DNA from: Aspidapion aeneum
Lineage: Eukaryota; Arthropoda; Insecta; Coleoptera; Brentidae
Assembly: GCA_963576565.1 (NCBI GenBank)
Contig: CAUYVT010000041.1
Location: 67,501 to 131,500 of the forward strand
Direction of reading: 5' to 3'
Length of the DNA: 64,000 bases
This document shows, one piece after another, positions 22,840-31,834 of this stretch; positions within the stretch are counted from its first letter, which is position 1; the number at the start of each line of letters is the position of its first letter. The notes under the pieces were generated by a model. That model saw only the letters and a list, made by a program, of their open reading frames with translations. It made no database searches and had not been told where the DNA came from. The position numbers and the translations under genes were made by a program.

Positions 22840-23523
22840 TTAAACATATATGTAACTATCAAATCCTTTTCTATATCTGCCATTGTTTAAATCTGCATCT
22901 TTAACAATAACTAGAAAACCATATTTATCGTCCCAACATTTTCCACAGATTTCTTGATACTTAGTAAAAGTAAAGTCTGGAGAAACGTGATCTGAAAAAA
23001 TATGTCGCAGATTCATTTCATCTTGTTTAAATACTATTATGAAATTTGAATTATCTCGAACTAGCTGTTTTGGTACTCTAGAGTAAGTCTGTGCTAGGTA
23101 AAAATAATCTATATTTTTATGCCTCCCCATACTGTAGTATGATTTTATTAGACTCTGACAATCGCAAATTACATCATCGAAAATAAATATCGAATTTGGT
23201 TTTGCCTCAGATGGTGGTATAATGCAGGATGTATCATTAAATGTGTAGTATCCAACAATTGGCGATAAAATTTGCTTTAAAAATTCATATTTTGATTGAA
23301 ACAATGATTTGGAATATATATATACATTTTCAAATTTTAATCCTAGTGGGTGTGTAATAAGAGTGATAAGCACATTGGTTTTACCACAATTTGATGGCCC
23401 AATTATTAATCCACGTATGGAATTGGGTAGTAAAGATCCATGACGTTGATATGTAATACCACAACCCGTCTTTTCATCCCAATTTATAATTGAGATTCTG
23501 TCTTGTTGCTGCACTATGCGCAT
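22840..23523 (-). CDS. Polinton packaging ATPase (A32/FtsK-HerA type)
   Basis: Continuous 227-residue frame with start MRIVQQQDRISIINWD. Walker A is IIGPSNCGKTNVL, Walker B SIFIFDDVICDCQS, followed by MGRHKNIDYFYLAQTYSRVPKQLVRDNSNFIIVFKQDEMN, the sensor region of A32-like ATPases. These pump DNA into preformed capsids (family knowledge). It is divergently paired with the phospholipase-like gene across 60 bp. It is one of only two clearly unbroken core genes here, so the damage to other genes is not uniform. Confidence 0.92.
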   Translation of the reverse strand: MRIVQQQDRISIINWDEKTGCGITYQRHGSLLPNSIRGLIIGPSNCGKTNVLITLITHPLGLKFENVYIYSKSLFQSKYEFLKQILSPIVGYYTFNDTSCIIPPSEAKPNSIFIFDDVICDCQSLIKSYYSMGRHKNIDYFYLAQTYSRVPKQLVRDNSNFIIVFKQDEMNLRHIFSDHVSPDFTFTKYQEICGKCWDDKYGFLVIVKDADLNNGRYRKGFDSYIYV

Positions 23524-23583
23524 TTTTATATGAACTATCTTTTAGTATTTAAGCTGACTTGTATTTATATCAAAATCAGTTCG
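23524..23583. promoter_or_regulatory. Divergent promoter between ATPase and capsid genes
   Basis: Only 60 bp separate the two start codons. On the plus strand TATTTATA at about 23570 is followed by TCAGTT just before the ATG at 23584; TCAGTT matches the arthropod initiator consensus. The minus strand has TTAAATAC in a comparable place. Function is inferred from position and motif. Confidence 0.55.
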
Positions 23584-24400
23584 ATGTCATCTATCAACAG
23601 AAAAAGTTCAGTAAAAAAGGGGCGAGGCGTATTTAATTCACTTTTAAATAAACTTCCTGTAGAATTACACATCCTGGGTTATCAATATTGTGGTCCTGGA
23701 ACTAAACTAAAGACAAGATTAGCGAGAGGTGATCCTGGAATAAATGCACTAGATAGAGCCTGCAAAAAAACACGATATTAGTTACTCTATTAATTTGGAT
23801 AATTTAGAAAAAAGACACAAATCTGATCGCGAACTAGAAGAAAGTGCGTGGCAAGTTGTTAAATCAAAAGATGCTGGAATAAAAGAGAAGGCTGCTGCTT
23901 ACTTTGTTACAAATTCAATGAAAGTTAAGCGAAGATTTGGAATGGGGTTAAAAAAGATAAAATCGAAAACTCGAAAGGTGGCTTTTGGGTCTGCGATATG
24001 TCGAAACGTTCAAACAAAAATTAAATCGATCTTGAATCAAAATAAGGGGAAATTTCAAGATATTTCAAAAATTTCAAAAATTGCTTTGATCGCAGCGCGT
24101 AAGCATTTAAAAGCTTCTGGTGGAAAAAAAAAGATTAAAACCCCAAGAGTAATTCCCATTCCTAAAATGGGGGGTATTTTACCTCTTATACCAATTTTTG
24201 CGGGGTTATCCGCCCTAGGGTCATTAGCGGGTCGCACTGCTGGTATAGTTAAAGCAATAAAAACCATTAATCATCTTAAAAATAGTGTTGCTTGTGTTAA
24301 AAACTCTCAAATGCTTGTAGAAAGTAAAAAAGGGGGAGGTTTATACTTAAAACCGTATCGAACTGGGTTAGGACTTTATTTAACAAATCCAAAAAACTAG
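23584..24400 (+). pseudogene. Phospholipase A2-like minor capsid protein (pX-like), frameshift at active site
   Basis: ATG at 23584. VELHILGYQYCGPGT holds the YCGPG calcium loop of the parvovirus-type PLA2 domain, used by virions to breach endosomal membranes (family knowledge). GDPGINALDRACKK leads toward the catalytic helix, but an A7 run at 23764-23770 shifts frame, and this frame ends at 23781. The next frame, which contains the expected His-Asp dyad right after the A run, continues through DNLEKRHKSDRELEESAWQ and a basic region. It then reaches a hydrophobic stretch, KMGGILPLIPIFAGLSALG (possible membrane-active segment), and a GGGLYLKPY tail to the stop at 24398-24400. The break is either a one-base homopolymer error, real inactivation or recoding. 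Confidence 0.85.
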
Positions 24401-24789
24401 TAAAGCCCTTACCAGCAAGGGCATTATCAAATATTGATTTGGAAAGATATGCAAAACAATATCAAATTGCAAATTTCGTTGGTGTATTTATGAGAGATAG
24501 TCTTCCTAAAAGTGGACCTCGCAAAACTGAATCGGCCATCATAAACTTAGACAGTGTAAATGGACCAGGACCACATTGGGTTGCCTACAGAAAGAAAGCT
24601 AGAAAAGTAATTTATTATGATAGTTTTGGAAACTTACCCCCACCTTTGGAATTCATAGAATACATGTATAAAGGATATAATTATGCCACAGAAATTTGGT
24701 ATACATATAAAAACCAACAAAAATTTAATACAGTATATTGTGGTCAGCTGTGTCTACAGTTTCTCTTAAAAAATAACTTATTTTTGTAG
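24328..24789 (+). pseudogene. Adenain-like maturation cysteine protease (PRO)
   Basis: Catalytic set visible: His in VNGPGPHWVAYRKKA, Asp in VIYYDSFGNL and Cys in VYCGQLCLQFLL, with the order and spacing of adenovirus protease-type enzymes that mature capsid proteins. The conserved N-terminal part (LVKPLPARALSNIDLERYAKQYQIANF) is in frame but has no ATG: the frame is open from 24328 and its first ATG is at 24490-24492, inside the conserved domain. This part overlaps the end of the phospholipase-like gene in another frame. Either the start codon was lost or the protease is made by frameshift from upstream. It ends at 24789, 12 bp before the next start. Confidence 0.85.
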
Positions 24790-24801
24790 TAATTTTAAAA
24801 A

Positions 24802-25188
24802 ATGAATCGAAATATTTCCGAAAGTGAGTATTCAAAACTAAAAAAAATGTATAAATCACTAAAAGCATTTAGCAATGCAAAAAGTTTGCTATCGATGACG
24901 AGTGACGAACTATGTGGTTTACCTAAAGAAGTAATGATAGCATGTGCACCAAACGAAATAGCTTTGGTGTGGGAGAAGTTGCCAGAAGAAGTTAAAGAAG
25001 ACATTGATATTTTAAAATATCAGTATTGCTACGACCATTACTCTACAAACAACTCTAACGATCAAATTGATGGTCCACCACCAAAAAAAATATTTTGTTG
25101 TATATGTAATGCAAACGGCTCAAAAGTGTCTAAATCTGAGGAAATTGTAGATTGTGACATTATATCCAGTTGTTGTAAGACACAGTAA
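24802..25188 (+). CDS. Small Polinton protein with Cys pairs, 128 aa, unknown
   Basis: ATG at 24802, within the tightly packed capsid block. Helical N-terminal half (SESEYSKLKKMYKSLKAFSNAKSLLSM), a WEKLPEEVKEDIDILK region, then PPPKKIFCCICNANG and a final SSCCKTQ. CCXC and CC groups could bind zinc. No family recognised. Its stop lies 6 bases before the penton-type frame, and it overlaps nothing important. Confidence 0.6.
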   Translation: MNRNISESEYSKLKKMYKSLKAFSNAKSLLSMTSDELCGLPKEVMIACAPNEIALVWEKLPEEVKEDIDILKYQYCYDHYSTNNSNDQIDGPPPKKIFCCICNANGSKVSKSEEIVDCDIISSCCKTQ

Positions 25189-25193
25189 AAAAA

Positions 25194-25919
25194 ATATCTT
25201 ATACTTTTACATTAAGTGGTTATTCAAGTATTTTAAGTGCCAACTTCTATCCTCCTATAGAGACAAACAACAGAGAAAAATATGGACTGGGTCTTATAGG
25301 ATTTTATTCATATAATTCAATTTTTAACATAGATGAAACTAACAATTGGTTTGGATTTAGTAAGCCAAACTGGGGAGGGCCAGTAATGTTAAAAATACCT
25401 CCTGGTGCATATGAAATAACCCAAATACATGATGCAATGCTTAAAGCTCTTCAAAAAGGTGCAAAAGATCTAGATGAAAATATTTTTAGCTTACCTGCAA
25501 ACAATAGCACTTTGAAATGCGAAATTAAGTCAAAGTATGTACTTCACTTTAAGCACTACAACTCAATTGGACAGTTGTTGGGATTTGCAAATGAAGAGCG
25601 ACTAAAGCCCAATGAGATTCATGAATCTTTAACAATAGTTGATATTACAAAAGTTCGCATTATAAGAGTAGATTGCAATATAACAACCGGTGCATATTTA
25701 AATTCAGAACAGGCGCACTCTATTTATGAATTTGATATTGATGTGGAACCTGGGTATAAGCTAACTAAAGAACCAACAAATATCATTTATATGCCAATTC
25801 AACCAGAGGGTCGTCAGTTTATCGACAACATTACACTAAGGATCGTGGATGATAGAGGAAAGCTCATTAATTTTCAAGGAGAAAAAATAATTGTTAAATT
25901 AGAGCTTAAAAGGTTATAA
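25194..25919 (+). pseudogene. Penton-like minor capsid protein, start codon lost
   Basis: The frame is continuous from the ATA at 25194-25196 (reading SYTFTLSGYSSILSANFYPP) to 25919, giving 241 codons. The conserved N-terminal strand begins right after this ATA. The first ATG in frame is at 25386, in the middle of NWGGPVMLKIPPGAYEI, so initiation there would remove about 64 residues of the jelly-roll. A G-to-A change in the original start would explain it. Penton-type proteins sit at capsid vertices (family knowledge). A TAA in this frame just upstream (about 25175-25177) rules out a longer reading. The 3' end has the QPEGRQFIDNITLRIVDDRG block. Confidence 0.85.
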
Positions 25920-25924
25920 CGAAA

Positions 25925-26086
25925 ATGGGTTATTGTTATCATCATCACAGCTATCCAGTGTCGCAAAAAAAAGATGTTAAGACTGATATTCCAAATAAAA
26001 ACCGATGCAGAGAAAGATCTAAATTGTCCACAGAAGAAAAAGTGTTTTTGAAATCACTTGGTTTACATTTAAAAAAAACTGTTTAA
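25925..26086 (+). CDS. Short 53-residue protein between penton and major capsid genes
   Basis: ATG at 25925, five bases after the penton stop; TAA at 26084-26086, one base before the major capsid ATG. The sequence is basic with a His cluster (MGYCYHHHSYPVSQ) and a helical end (STEEKVFLKSLGLHLKK). The exact fit between two capsid genes, with no overlap and no slack, supports a real small gene. Function unknown; a minor capsid cement or core peptide is possible. Confidence 0.6.
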   Translation: MGYCYHHHSYPVSQKKDVKTDIPNKNRCRERSKLSTEEKVFLKSLGLHLKKTV

Positions 26087-26087
26087 A

Positions 26088-27206
26088 ATGATTTCAACTA
26101 GTGAAAAGTTAGAAGCATTTAATGAACCAATTTTTGAGAATTCAATTATAAGTCTGGAAGAGCATAGTTATAAACCCTATGGAACACCATCTTATAAAAG
26201 ATGCTACTTGTCAAATAATGCTCTTGCTTTTTTATTCGAAGAAATTCGGTATGAAATGGGTGGTGAACAAATTTGCGTTGTTCGAAAACCAGGAATTACT
26301 TCAGCACTAAAAACCATTGTTTCATTTGGAAGTAGTCAAGAAAAGCTTCTTTCAACATACGGTTGGGGTTTAACAGAAGCCAATCAATGCATATTGGACA
26401 AAACAAGTCATGTATTTAGTGGAAGACTCCCATTAAAATACTTGATGGGATTTGCAGAGGACTATAGAAGGGGCATTTTTAATCAAAAACAAGAACTGAT
26501 TCTCGTAATAGCTCACACCTTCAATAATTGTTATATTGGTGAAGTTGATGCGGAAATCTCCATAGATAAAATCGAATGGAAAATCCGGCACATAATTCCA
26601 GAGGATCGTCAAAGGATTAAAATTCTATCTAAAATTAATAAGGGTGGTAATAATGTTAATATCAAAGCTGCCTATCGCATGTGGGACCTATATGAACTGC
26701 CTCTTCTTCGGAGCACAGCTTCTGATACGTGGGCAGTAAGAAGTAGTACGAATTTGGAAAAACCACGATACATTATTATTGGATTTCAAAAGACTGAAAA
26801 TTGCAATGCCAGAGACAAAGATGCCACAGAATTTATCTCTGTTGATTTGGCTGATATTAGATTATATATTAATTCGATAGTTTTCCCCTATGAGAGGTGG
26901 AGTCTCGATTTTTCAAAAAGATTATGCGGTCCGGCCTACTATGCATATCAAAATTTTCAAAGCAGTTACTATGGAAAAACATGTAATGAACCCATGCTTG
27001 ATTTAAATAGTTTTATTCAAAACCCATTAATTGTTATTGATGCTTCGCATCAACAAGATTCAATAACCTCATCAACAGTGGATATTAAATTGGAATTTAA
27101 CACCAGAAAATCTAAATTTCCAAATGATGTAAAAGTGTATGCTTTACTTTTTCATGATTCCATAATTTCCTATAATATTCTAAATGGTACTGTAACAAGG
27201 GGTTAA
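26088..27206 (+). CDS. Polinton major capsid protein (double jelly-roll)
   Basis: ATG at 26088, 372 residues with no break. Landmarks are ALAFLFEEIRYEMGG, LPLKYLMGFAEDYRRG, ELILVIAHTFNN, MWDLYELPLL, WSLDFSKRL, YYAYQNFQSSYYGKT and DVKVYALLFHDSIISYN, the ordered blocks I recall for this capsid family. The region just after NSIISLEEHSYKPYGT seems shorter than I expect, as if a short early strand were deleted; a structural alignment would settle that. The protein forms the hexon-like shell. An AATAAA about 50 bp downstream (27261 region) could end the transcript. Confidence 0.85.
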   Translation: MISTSEKLEAFNEPIFENSIISLEEHSYKPYGTPSYKRCYLSNNALAFLFEEIRYEMGGEQICVVRKPGITSALKTIVSFGSSQEKLLSTYGWGLTEANQCILDKTSHVFSGRLPLKYLMGFAEDYRRGIFNQKQELILVIAHTFNNCYIGEVDAEISIDKIEWKIRHIIPEDRQRIKILSKINKGGNNVNIKAAYRMWDLYELPLLRSTASDTWAVRSSTNLEKPRYIIIGFQKTENCNARDKDATEFISVDLADIRLYINSIVFPYERWSLDFSKRLCGPAYYAYQNFQSSYYGKTCNEPMLDLNSFIQNPLIVIDASHQQDSITSSTVDIKLEFNTRKSKFPNDVKVYALLFHDSIISYNILNGTVTRG

Positions 27207-28136
27207 TTTCAATGTAATTTTATTTATAATATTTTTGAATGTATTTTAATGATTTAAATGAAAATAAATGTTTTGAATTTTGTATTTTAAAATGATTTAG
27301 ATATAAATATATTTTTCTTAAATAAAGTTTAAATAAAACACATTTTATAGAATACTATTTGTTTTTATATTTTTATACTTATGATTAAGCTATAACAAAT
27401 TTGAATATTCAATTGCACACCTATTCACATAATAAAATTGATAAAACACATATTTACTTGGAGAATAGATGGTAAATTATTCAATTAAAATAAGTGTAGT
27501 CTCCAAACTAGTAAAGCTATTACAAAAATAATTCATTCCATCGATTCAACAACCATATCCAAACAAATTTTATCATATAAAATTTTTTGGAAAAGTTTAA
27601 TTTTTGGAGATATTTACATAATAAAACAAATAAAAACACATTTTGTCAAGTGGGGTAGATGTCTATTCAGTTACAAATGGGTGTAGCTTCTAAACTAATA
27701 AGGCTATTACAAAAAATAATTATTTCAATCGATTAATCAAGAATGCGTTGACAATTCTTATCATATAAAAATTTTTGCTGGACTTTAATTTTAGGAGATA
27801 ATGACATAATAGCTCAATTAAAATTGTTACTATTTTAATTAAATTGATCATAACTGTTAAAATAATATTAATATCACAATAAAATTTTAACAGATCGAAA
27901 GCTAACCTATTTTTTCACAATTTTTATCTCTTAAAAATTTTCAATTAAGACGCCACTTTACAAGATATTAAGAAAAAACGTCTATTTTAAGACATGAAAA
28001 AAATTACTCATTTTTAATTGATACTAAAAAAAAACCTATTGGACCCCCCCTGGGGCCTTCACATTATAAAATTAAACATGTCACTTCTCACAAAATGTTT
28101 CATATCGAGTCTTTTTTTTCTCTCTCTCACTTAAAA
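27207..28136. other. AT-rich intergenic region with diverged direct repeats
   Basis: Contains AATAAA near 27261 and 27320. A pair of imperfect direct repeats begins at about 27424 and 27613 (ACATAATAAAA, then GTGTAG-TC-AAACTA and GCTATTACAAAAA), with a third fragment near 27802. No gene supported. Confidence 0.6.
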
Positions 28137-29180
28137 TCAATAAAAGTTTTGAATTTGATTGTTTTTTCTCTCAGAAACTTTTTTTACCATGTCCTCCAGT
28201 TTTTTGAGGTCCTCAGAGAATTTGATTTGTTTGGCTTCTTCTTCTTCCGCTTGCTGATCCAACGTTTGAATTTCTGAAAACTTTCTTTTTTTATAAGCCT
28301 CAATTATTCTAAGGACCTCTTCCTCCCCCTGACTGGGTGGTGTCAATTCAATTCGCTCTTGACGTGGTGGTGTGGTCAATTCAATCTGCTCTTGACGTGG
28401 TGGTGTGGTCATCATATTTTCTTTTGGTGGTGGTGGCCTTGCTTTGGCTTGATTCGTTTTGACCACCTTCAGTTTCTTACCTTTCTTTGTGGGTATGATG
28501 TTTACCCTCGGCTTCTCAGATTTCACAATGGGTTTTGTTGGTTTTGTTAGTATCGATAGCAGTTCGGGGAATTGACTCGCCCGCTTCCGCCCTGCCATCG
28601 ATACTCTTCCACGACGATTACTTAATTCCGGAGAAAGAGGTCTCTCTCCGGAAACCCCCACATTGAATGGAGATGTTGGGGCCAATACACCATCCTCACC
28701 TACAATGGCATTAAAAATGGTTGACTGTTGCTCCTCCACCAGATCCACCACCGAGTCACTCGCAACCGGCTGCAAATTATTAAGGAATTTATCTGCAGCT
28801 CCGGGTGACCAAGCAGCGATGCTTGGTAATTCCAACAATTGTTGCACTTCACCGTCACTTAGTTTTTGATTAAAGTCAATCATGTACTCACGCATGGGCG
28901 CCAAATCGTTATCCGCAACCTCACTTGCACCTGCCACCACATTCACATTTGCCGCCATTTCCGCGTGCGCGGACACATTACAGTTCGCGAACGCGTTAAA
29001 GTCCGCGACCATATCCCCGCTCGCGACCGCATTCGCGGACAAATTAAAGTTCGCGAGTGCGTCCGCGGACAAATTAAAGTTTGCGAGTGATTCCGCTGAC
29101 AAATCAGGTAATGCATCCGCAATCATAACCACATTCGCGATCTTCACATAACTTTCACTTAAACTACTAAATGAGGCCAT
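28137..29180 (-). CDS. Unknown Polinton-internal protein with N-terminal repeats and coiled coil, 347 aa
   Basis: ATG at 29178-29180. Residues about 25-75 are degenerate 12-residue repeats (LSAESLANFN, LSADALANFN, LSANAV). A linker follows, then a basic Pro-rich stretch (TKPTKPIVKSEKPRVNIIP, KKGKKLKVVK), two TTPPRQERIEL-type repeats and a C-terminal coiled coil (EAYKKRKFSEIQTLDQQAEEEEAK to SERKNNQIQNF). The layout (repeats, basic middle, coiled-coil end) resembles the gene at 35433-35978. It may be virion core or DNA-binding. No family recognised. GC content is higher than its neighbours in the repeat region. Confidence 0.65.
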   Translation of the reverse strand: MASFSSLSESYVKIANVVMIADALPDLSAESLANFNLSADALANFNLSANAVASGDMVADFNAFANCNVSAHAEMAANVNVVAGASEVADNDLAPMREYMIDFNQKLSDGEVQQLLELPSIAAWSPGAADKFLNNLQPVASDSVVDLVEEQQSTIFNAIVGEDGVLAPTSPFNVGVSGERPLSPELSNRRGRVSMAGRKRASQFPELLSILTKPTKPIVKSEKPRVNIIPTKKGKKLKVVKTNQAKARPPPPKENMMTTPPRQEQIELTTPPRQERIELTPPSQGEEEVLRIIEAYKKRKFSEIQTLDQQAEEEEAKQIKFSEDLKKLEDMVKKVSERKNNQIQNFY

Positions 29181-29852
29181 TTTCGAAAAAAATTACTTAA
29201 ACTTTTTGAAAAAAAAGGAGGAGTTGTTGCTTCGACTAAGAGAAGAACGAGAAAGAACGCTTACCGCCACATCATGCATCCAAGTAAGCAATTTTACCCC
29301 CACTACAATTTACCCCCTCTACCATTTATCTCACCCTATCAACATCAGCGCCACTTATTGATAAGATTTACAAACACCCCTGGTGTTGAGATTTTCAGTT
29401 TTAAATTTAATAAGGTCACTAAGCAAACAATTATAGAATATTAGTATCCTTAAACTGTTTTAGAATTATGGTGCCCTTAATTTTGAAAAGCGCCATCTAT
29501 CATAATTTTTTTCAATTATTTAAATATATTCCGAAATAGCGCCACCTATCATCAGTGCCAACTTGATGCACTAAATTATTGATAATTTTTTTTAAATCCT
29601 AATAATTCAACTATTCATCATCGACTGTATAATTTGAGGGTGAATTCATAGGATTTGGTGATATACATCTGTCACCATTTCACTTTCTGTAAATATTTTC
29701 ATGTTCTGCCAAAGAATGCCATTTCTCACTCACAAAAAGGTTGTAGAAAAATGAAAAAAAAAACATTTTTGTATTTTAGAATACTTTTTATTTTTATATA
29801 TTTTCGAAAACTTAAAATTAAGCCATACGCTTATTAACACATAACTAATATT
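29181..29852. other. Intergenic region with AGCGCCA motif repeats
   Basis: No gene. AGCGCCA occurs at about 29348, 29488 and 29537, each followed by a CTATCAT-like or TATTGAT-like stretch. It could be regulatory, or simply a common insect repeat word. Confidence 0.45.
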
Positions 29853-31292
29853 TCATTTTTCATATGACTTGATATGTGGATGCCCCCAGGGTAGTGTATG
29901 ACTTGTGTTAGGTATAACAAACCTTTTATCATAATGGTAAGATAATGCAATTTTGTTTCTGGTTTCTGTGTATATATTGTGTAGATCACTTTTAAATAAT
30001 TTCATTTTTCGAAATAAGTAACCACCTTTTTCGACAACTTTTTTATAATCATTAATGGATAAATGCTTATCGATTACACTTTTTTTAACCACCTTTGCTT
30101 TTTTTACCTCCGTTGAGACTGAGTTTATATAGTAGGCTTTAGCTCCTGTTCCATAGAAACTTAGAATTGGATCTTCAGGAAATTCATCCTTCATTCTACC
30201 CAAAACAGATTCGTTTTTACTTATATTAAACCTATTTACTTTATTATAATTAGATGTATCGAATTTCTCAGGGTTTTCAATCATAAATTTATAGAAATCA
30301 TCAGTGTAAATTTTAAGTACTAGAGAATCTGTATCTGTATACATTAAACTTGCACTATTGTGAAACTCTTTTTTTATAGTATTATAAAAAAAGTCATACA
30401 AAACTGTTTTAGACAAATCCAGAATACAAAAACCCAAATATATTGGTTTATTGTATACAATTTTGAGTTTACTCATATGAACAGCAATTAATTCTTCGGT
30501 AAATATCGAGCAATTGTTAAAATTGGGTCTACTGATAAGAGCACGAGCACCGGCCCTTCTACGAATACTCTCCCAACTTGTAACTAATTTTATATCTTTA
30601 TTATTCTCAACATTTTCCATAGTTTTTCCGAATACTGCATTATTAAAAAGCTTGTATAAATCTTTTTTAAATTTTGTATCAGCAGAGTTTCGAAGCTTTG
30701 TGTTAGTATCGATATACTTTTTTAACCAGGGTGATTGTTCAAATTTTAACATTCTATGAGTTTGAATGACTATTAACCCATTTCTTACTGCCTGATTTAA
30801 AGTTTTATAGTGTACAATATACCTTATTTTATCATGCAAATTTGGAATGAGTTTGGGGAATTTGGATGATGAATCTGGAGGGATTATATTTTCCACCAAA
30901 AATGGAAAATCAGCATGAGCTTCATGCAACTCATTTGGATAATACACATCTACTTCAAGAATGTATCCTATGGGACTGTCATCTAGTACATTATGAATAT
31001 TTAAATTTATCATTTCTTCTTGTGAGAGCCATTTAAAACCTTTTGTGGGTAGTGGTTGTGACATACTATGCCCATATAAATTTGTTGCATCCAAATACAT
31101 TATAAAGGATGACTTTATACTTGGATCATAATTTGGAAGGTACTTATTATTTGCTATATGCATTCTATCAACACATTGACTAACACCCCCTCGAATCCCT
31201 TTTTTAAAGAAATGAATCTTGTCAATTTCAGTCAATAGCTCTAATTCTACTTCTGTCATTCTAAGCATACAATCAAATGATAATGATGGCAA
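29853..31292 (-). pseudogene. Protein-primed DNA polymerase B, palm/fingers/thumb part
   Basis: Polymerase motif A is FIMYLDATNLYGHSMSQPLP, motif B YKLFNNAVFGKTMENVENNK and motif C SLMYTDTDSLVLKIYTDDF. The remaining C-terminal region (RMKDEFPEDPILSFYGTGAKAYY) ends with a regular stop. The conserved sequence before residue 1 (KTYNLDPAQYYTLPSL) is in frame but separated by a TGA at 31341-31343. This is the synthesis half of the protein-primed polymerase that replicates linear Polinton DNA (family knowledge). Confidence 0.88.
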
Positions 31293-31299
31293 CGTGTAA

Positions 31300-31440
31300 T
31301 ATTGAGCTGGATCTAAGTTATAAGTCTTTAAAGAATTTCTTCAAAATGCTTCAAAAACATCAGTTAAAATTAAAACATCAGTTTTCAAATATAAATCCGA
31401 ATAGTCTCCTAAAGTTTTATAATTAAATAGACTTCATACT
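31300..31440 (-). other. Polymerase B: exonuclease III to palm linker with two in-frame stops
   Basis: Reading the same frame on from the segment below, [20 protein letters not shown] is intact (the Tyr/Asp exonuclease III motif). It is bounded by TGA at 31434-31436 and TGA at 31341-31343. Both could arise by single transitions (from TGG, and from CGA at a CpG). The polymerase cannot be read through here. Confidence 0.8.
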
Positions 31441-31799
31441 TTTTTCTCTCTATCATATTCTAAATCTGTAATATGCTGATCATTTAGATCATCGAAGAAT
31501 TGGTTGTTAGTGGGTAAATTAGTAACGTCTAATTTGTCTAAGTCAGAGATAAATCTATATGGAAACTCATTTTTGTATTTTAACTCATATTCTAAATCTG
31601 TAATATGCTGATCATTTAGATCATCGAAGAATTGGTTGTTAGTGGGTAAATTAGTAACGTCTAATTTGTCTAAGTCAGAGATAAATCTATATGGAAACAC
31701 ACCTTTTTGTCTCATTAAACTAAATTCTTCTTCAGATGTAAAATGTTTGTGTGTTTCTAAAAAGGAGTCCGAATCTAAACATTTACTTAACTCATCCAA
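31434..31799 (-). pseudogene. Polymerase B: middle segment with internal duplication
   Basis: Frame carrying CLDSDSFLETHKHF and two copies of FPYRFISDLDKLDVTNLPTN. The duplicated DNA is 31453-31566 and 31585-31698, identical with a 132 bp period, adding 44 in-frame codons between exonuclease and palm. The link to the upstream exonuclease domain is broken by a one-base frameshift near 31830-31840. Confidence 0.85.
31453..31698. repeat. 132 bp tandem duplication inside the polymerase gene
   Basis: Two identical 114 bp copies (31453-31566 and 31585-31698) with an 18 bp spacer. The in-frame length and perfect identity suggest a recent event, later than the older substitutions elsewhere in the gene. 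Confidence 0.95.
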
Positions 31800-31834
31800 G
31801 GATGCAGCTAAAAATTTGTAGCTATCTATAAATC

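Noticed and set aside
20237..31436. TGA read as tryptophan (alternative genetic code)
   Set aside because: Two of the three TGAs could be tryptophan, but one replaces an Arg-type codon, and other genes here show frameshifts and a lost start. Decay is simpler.
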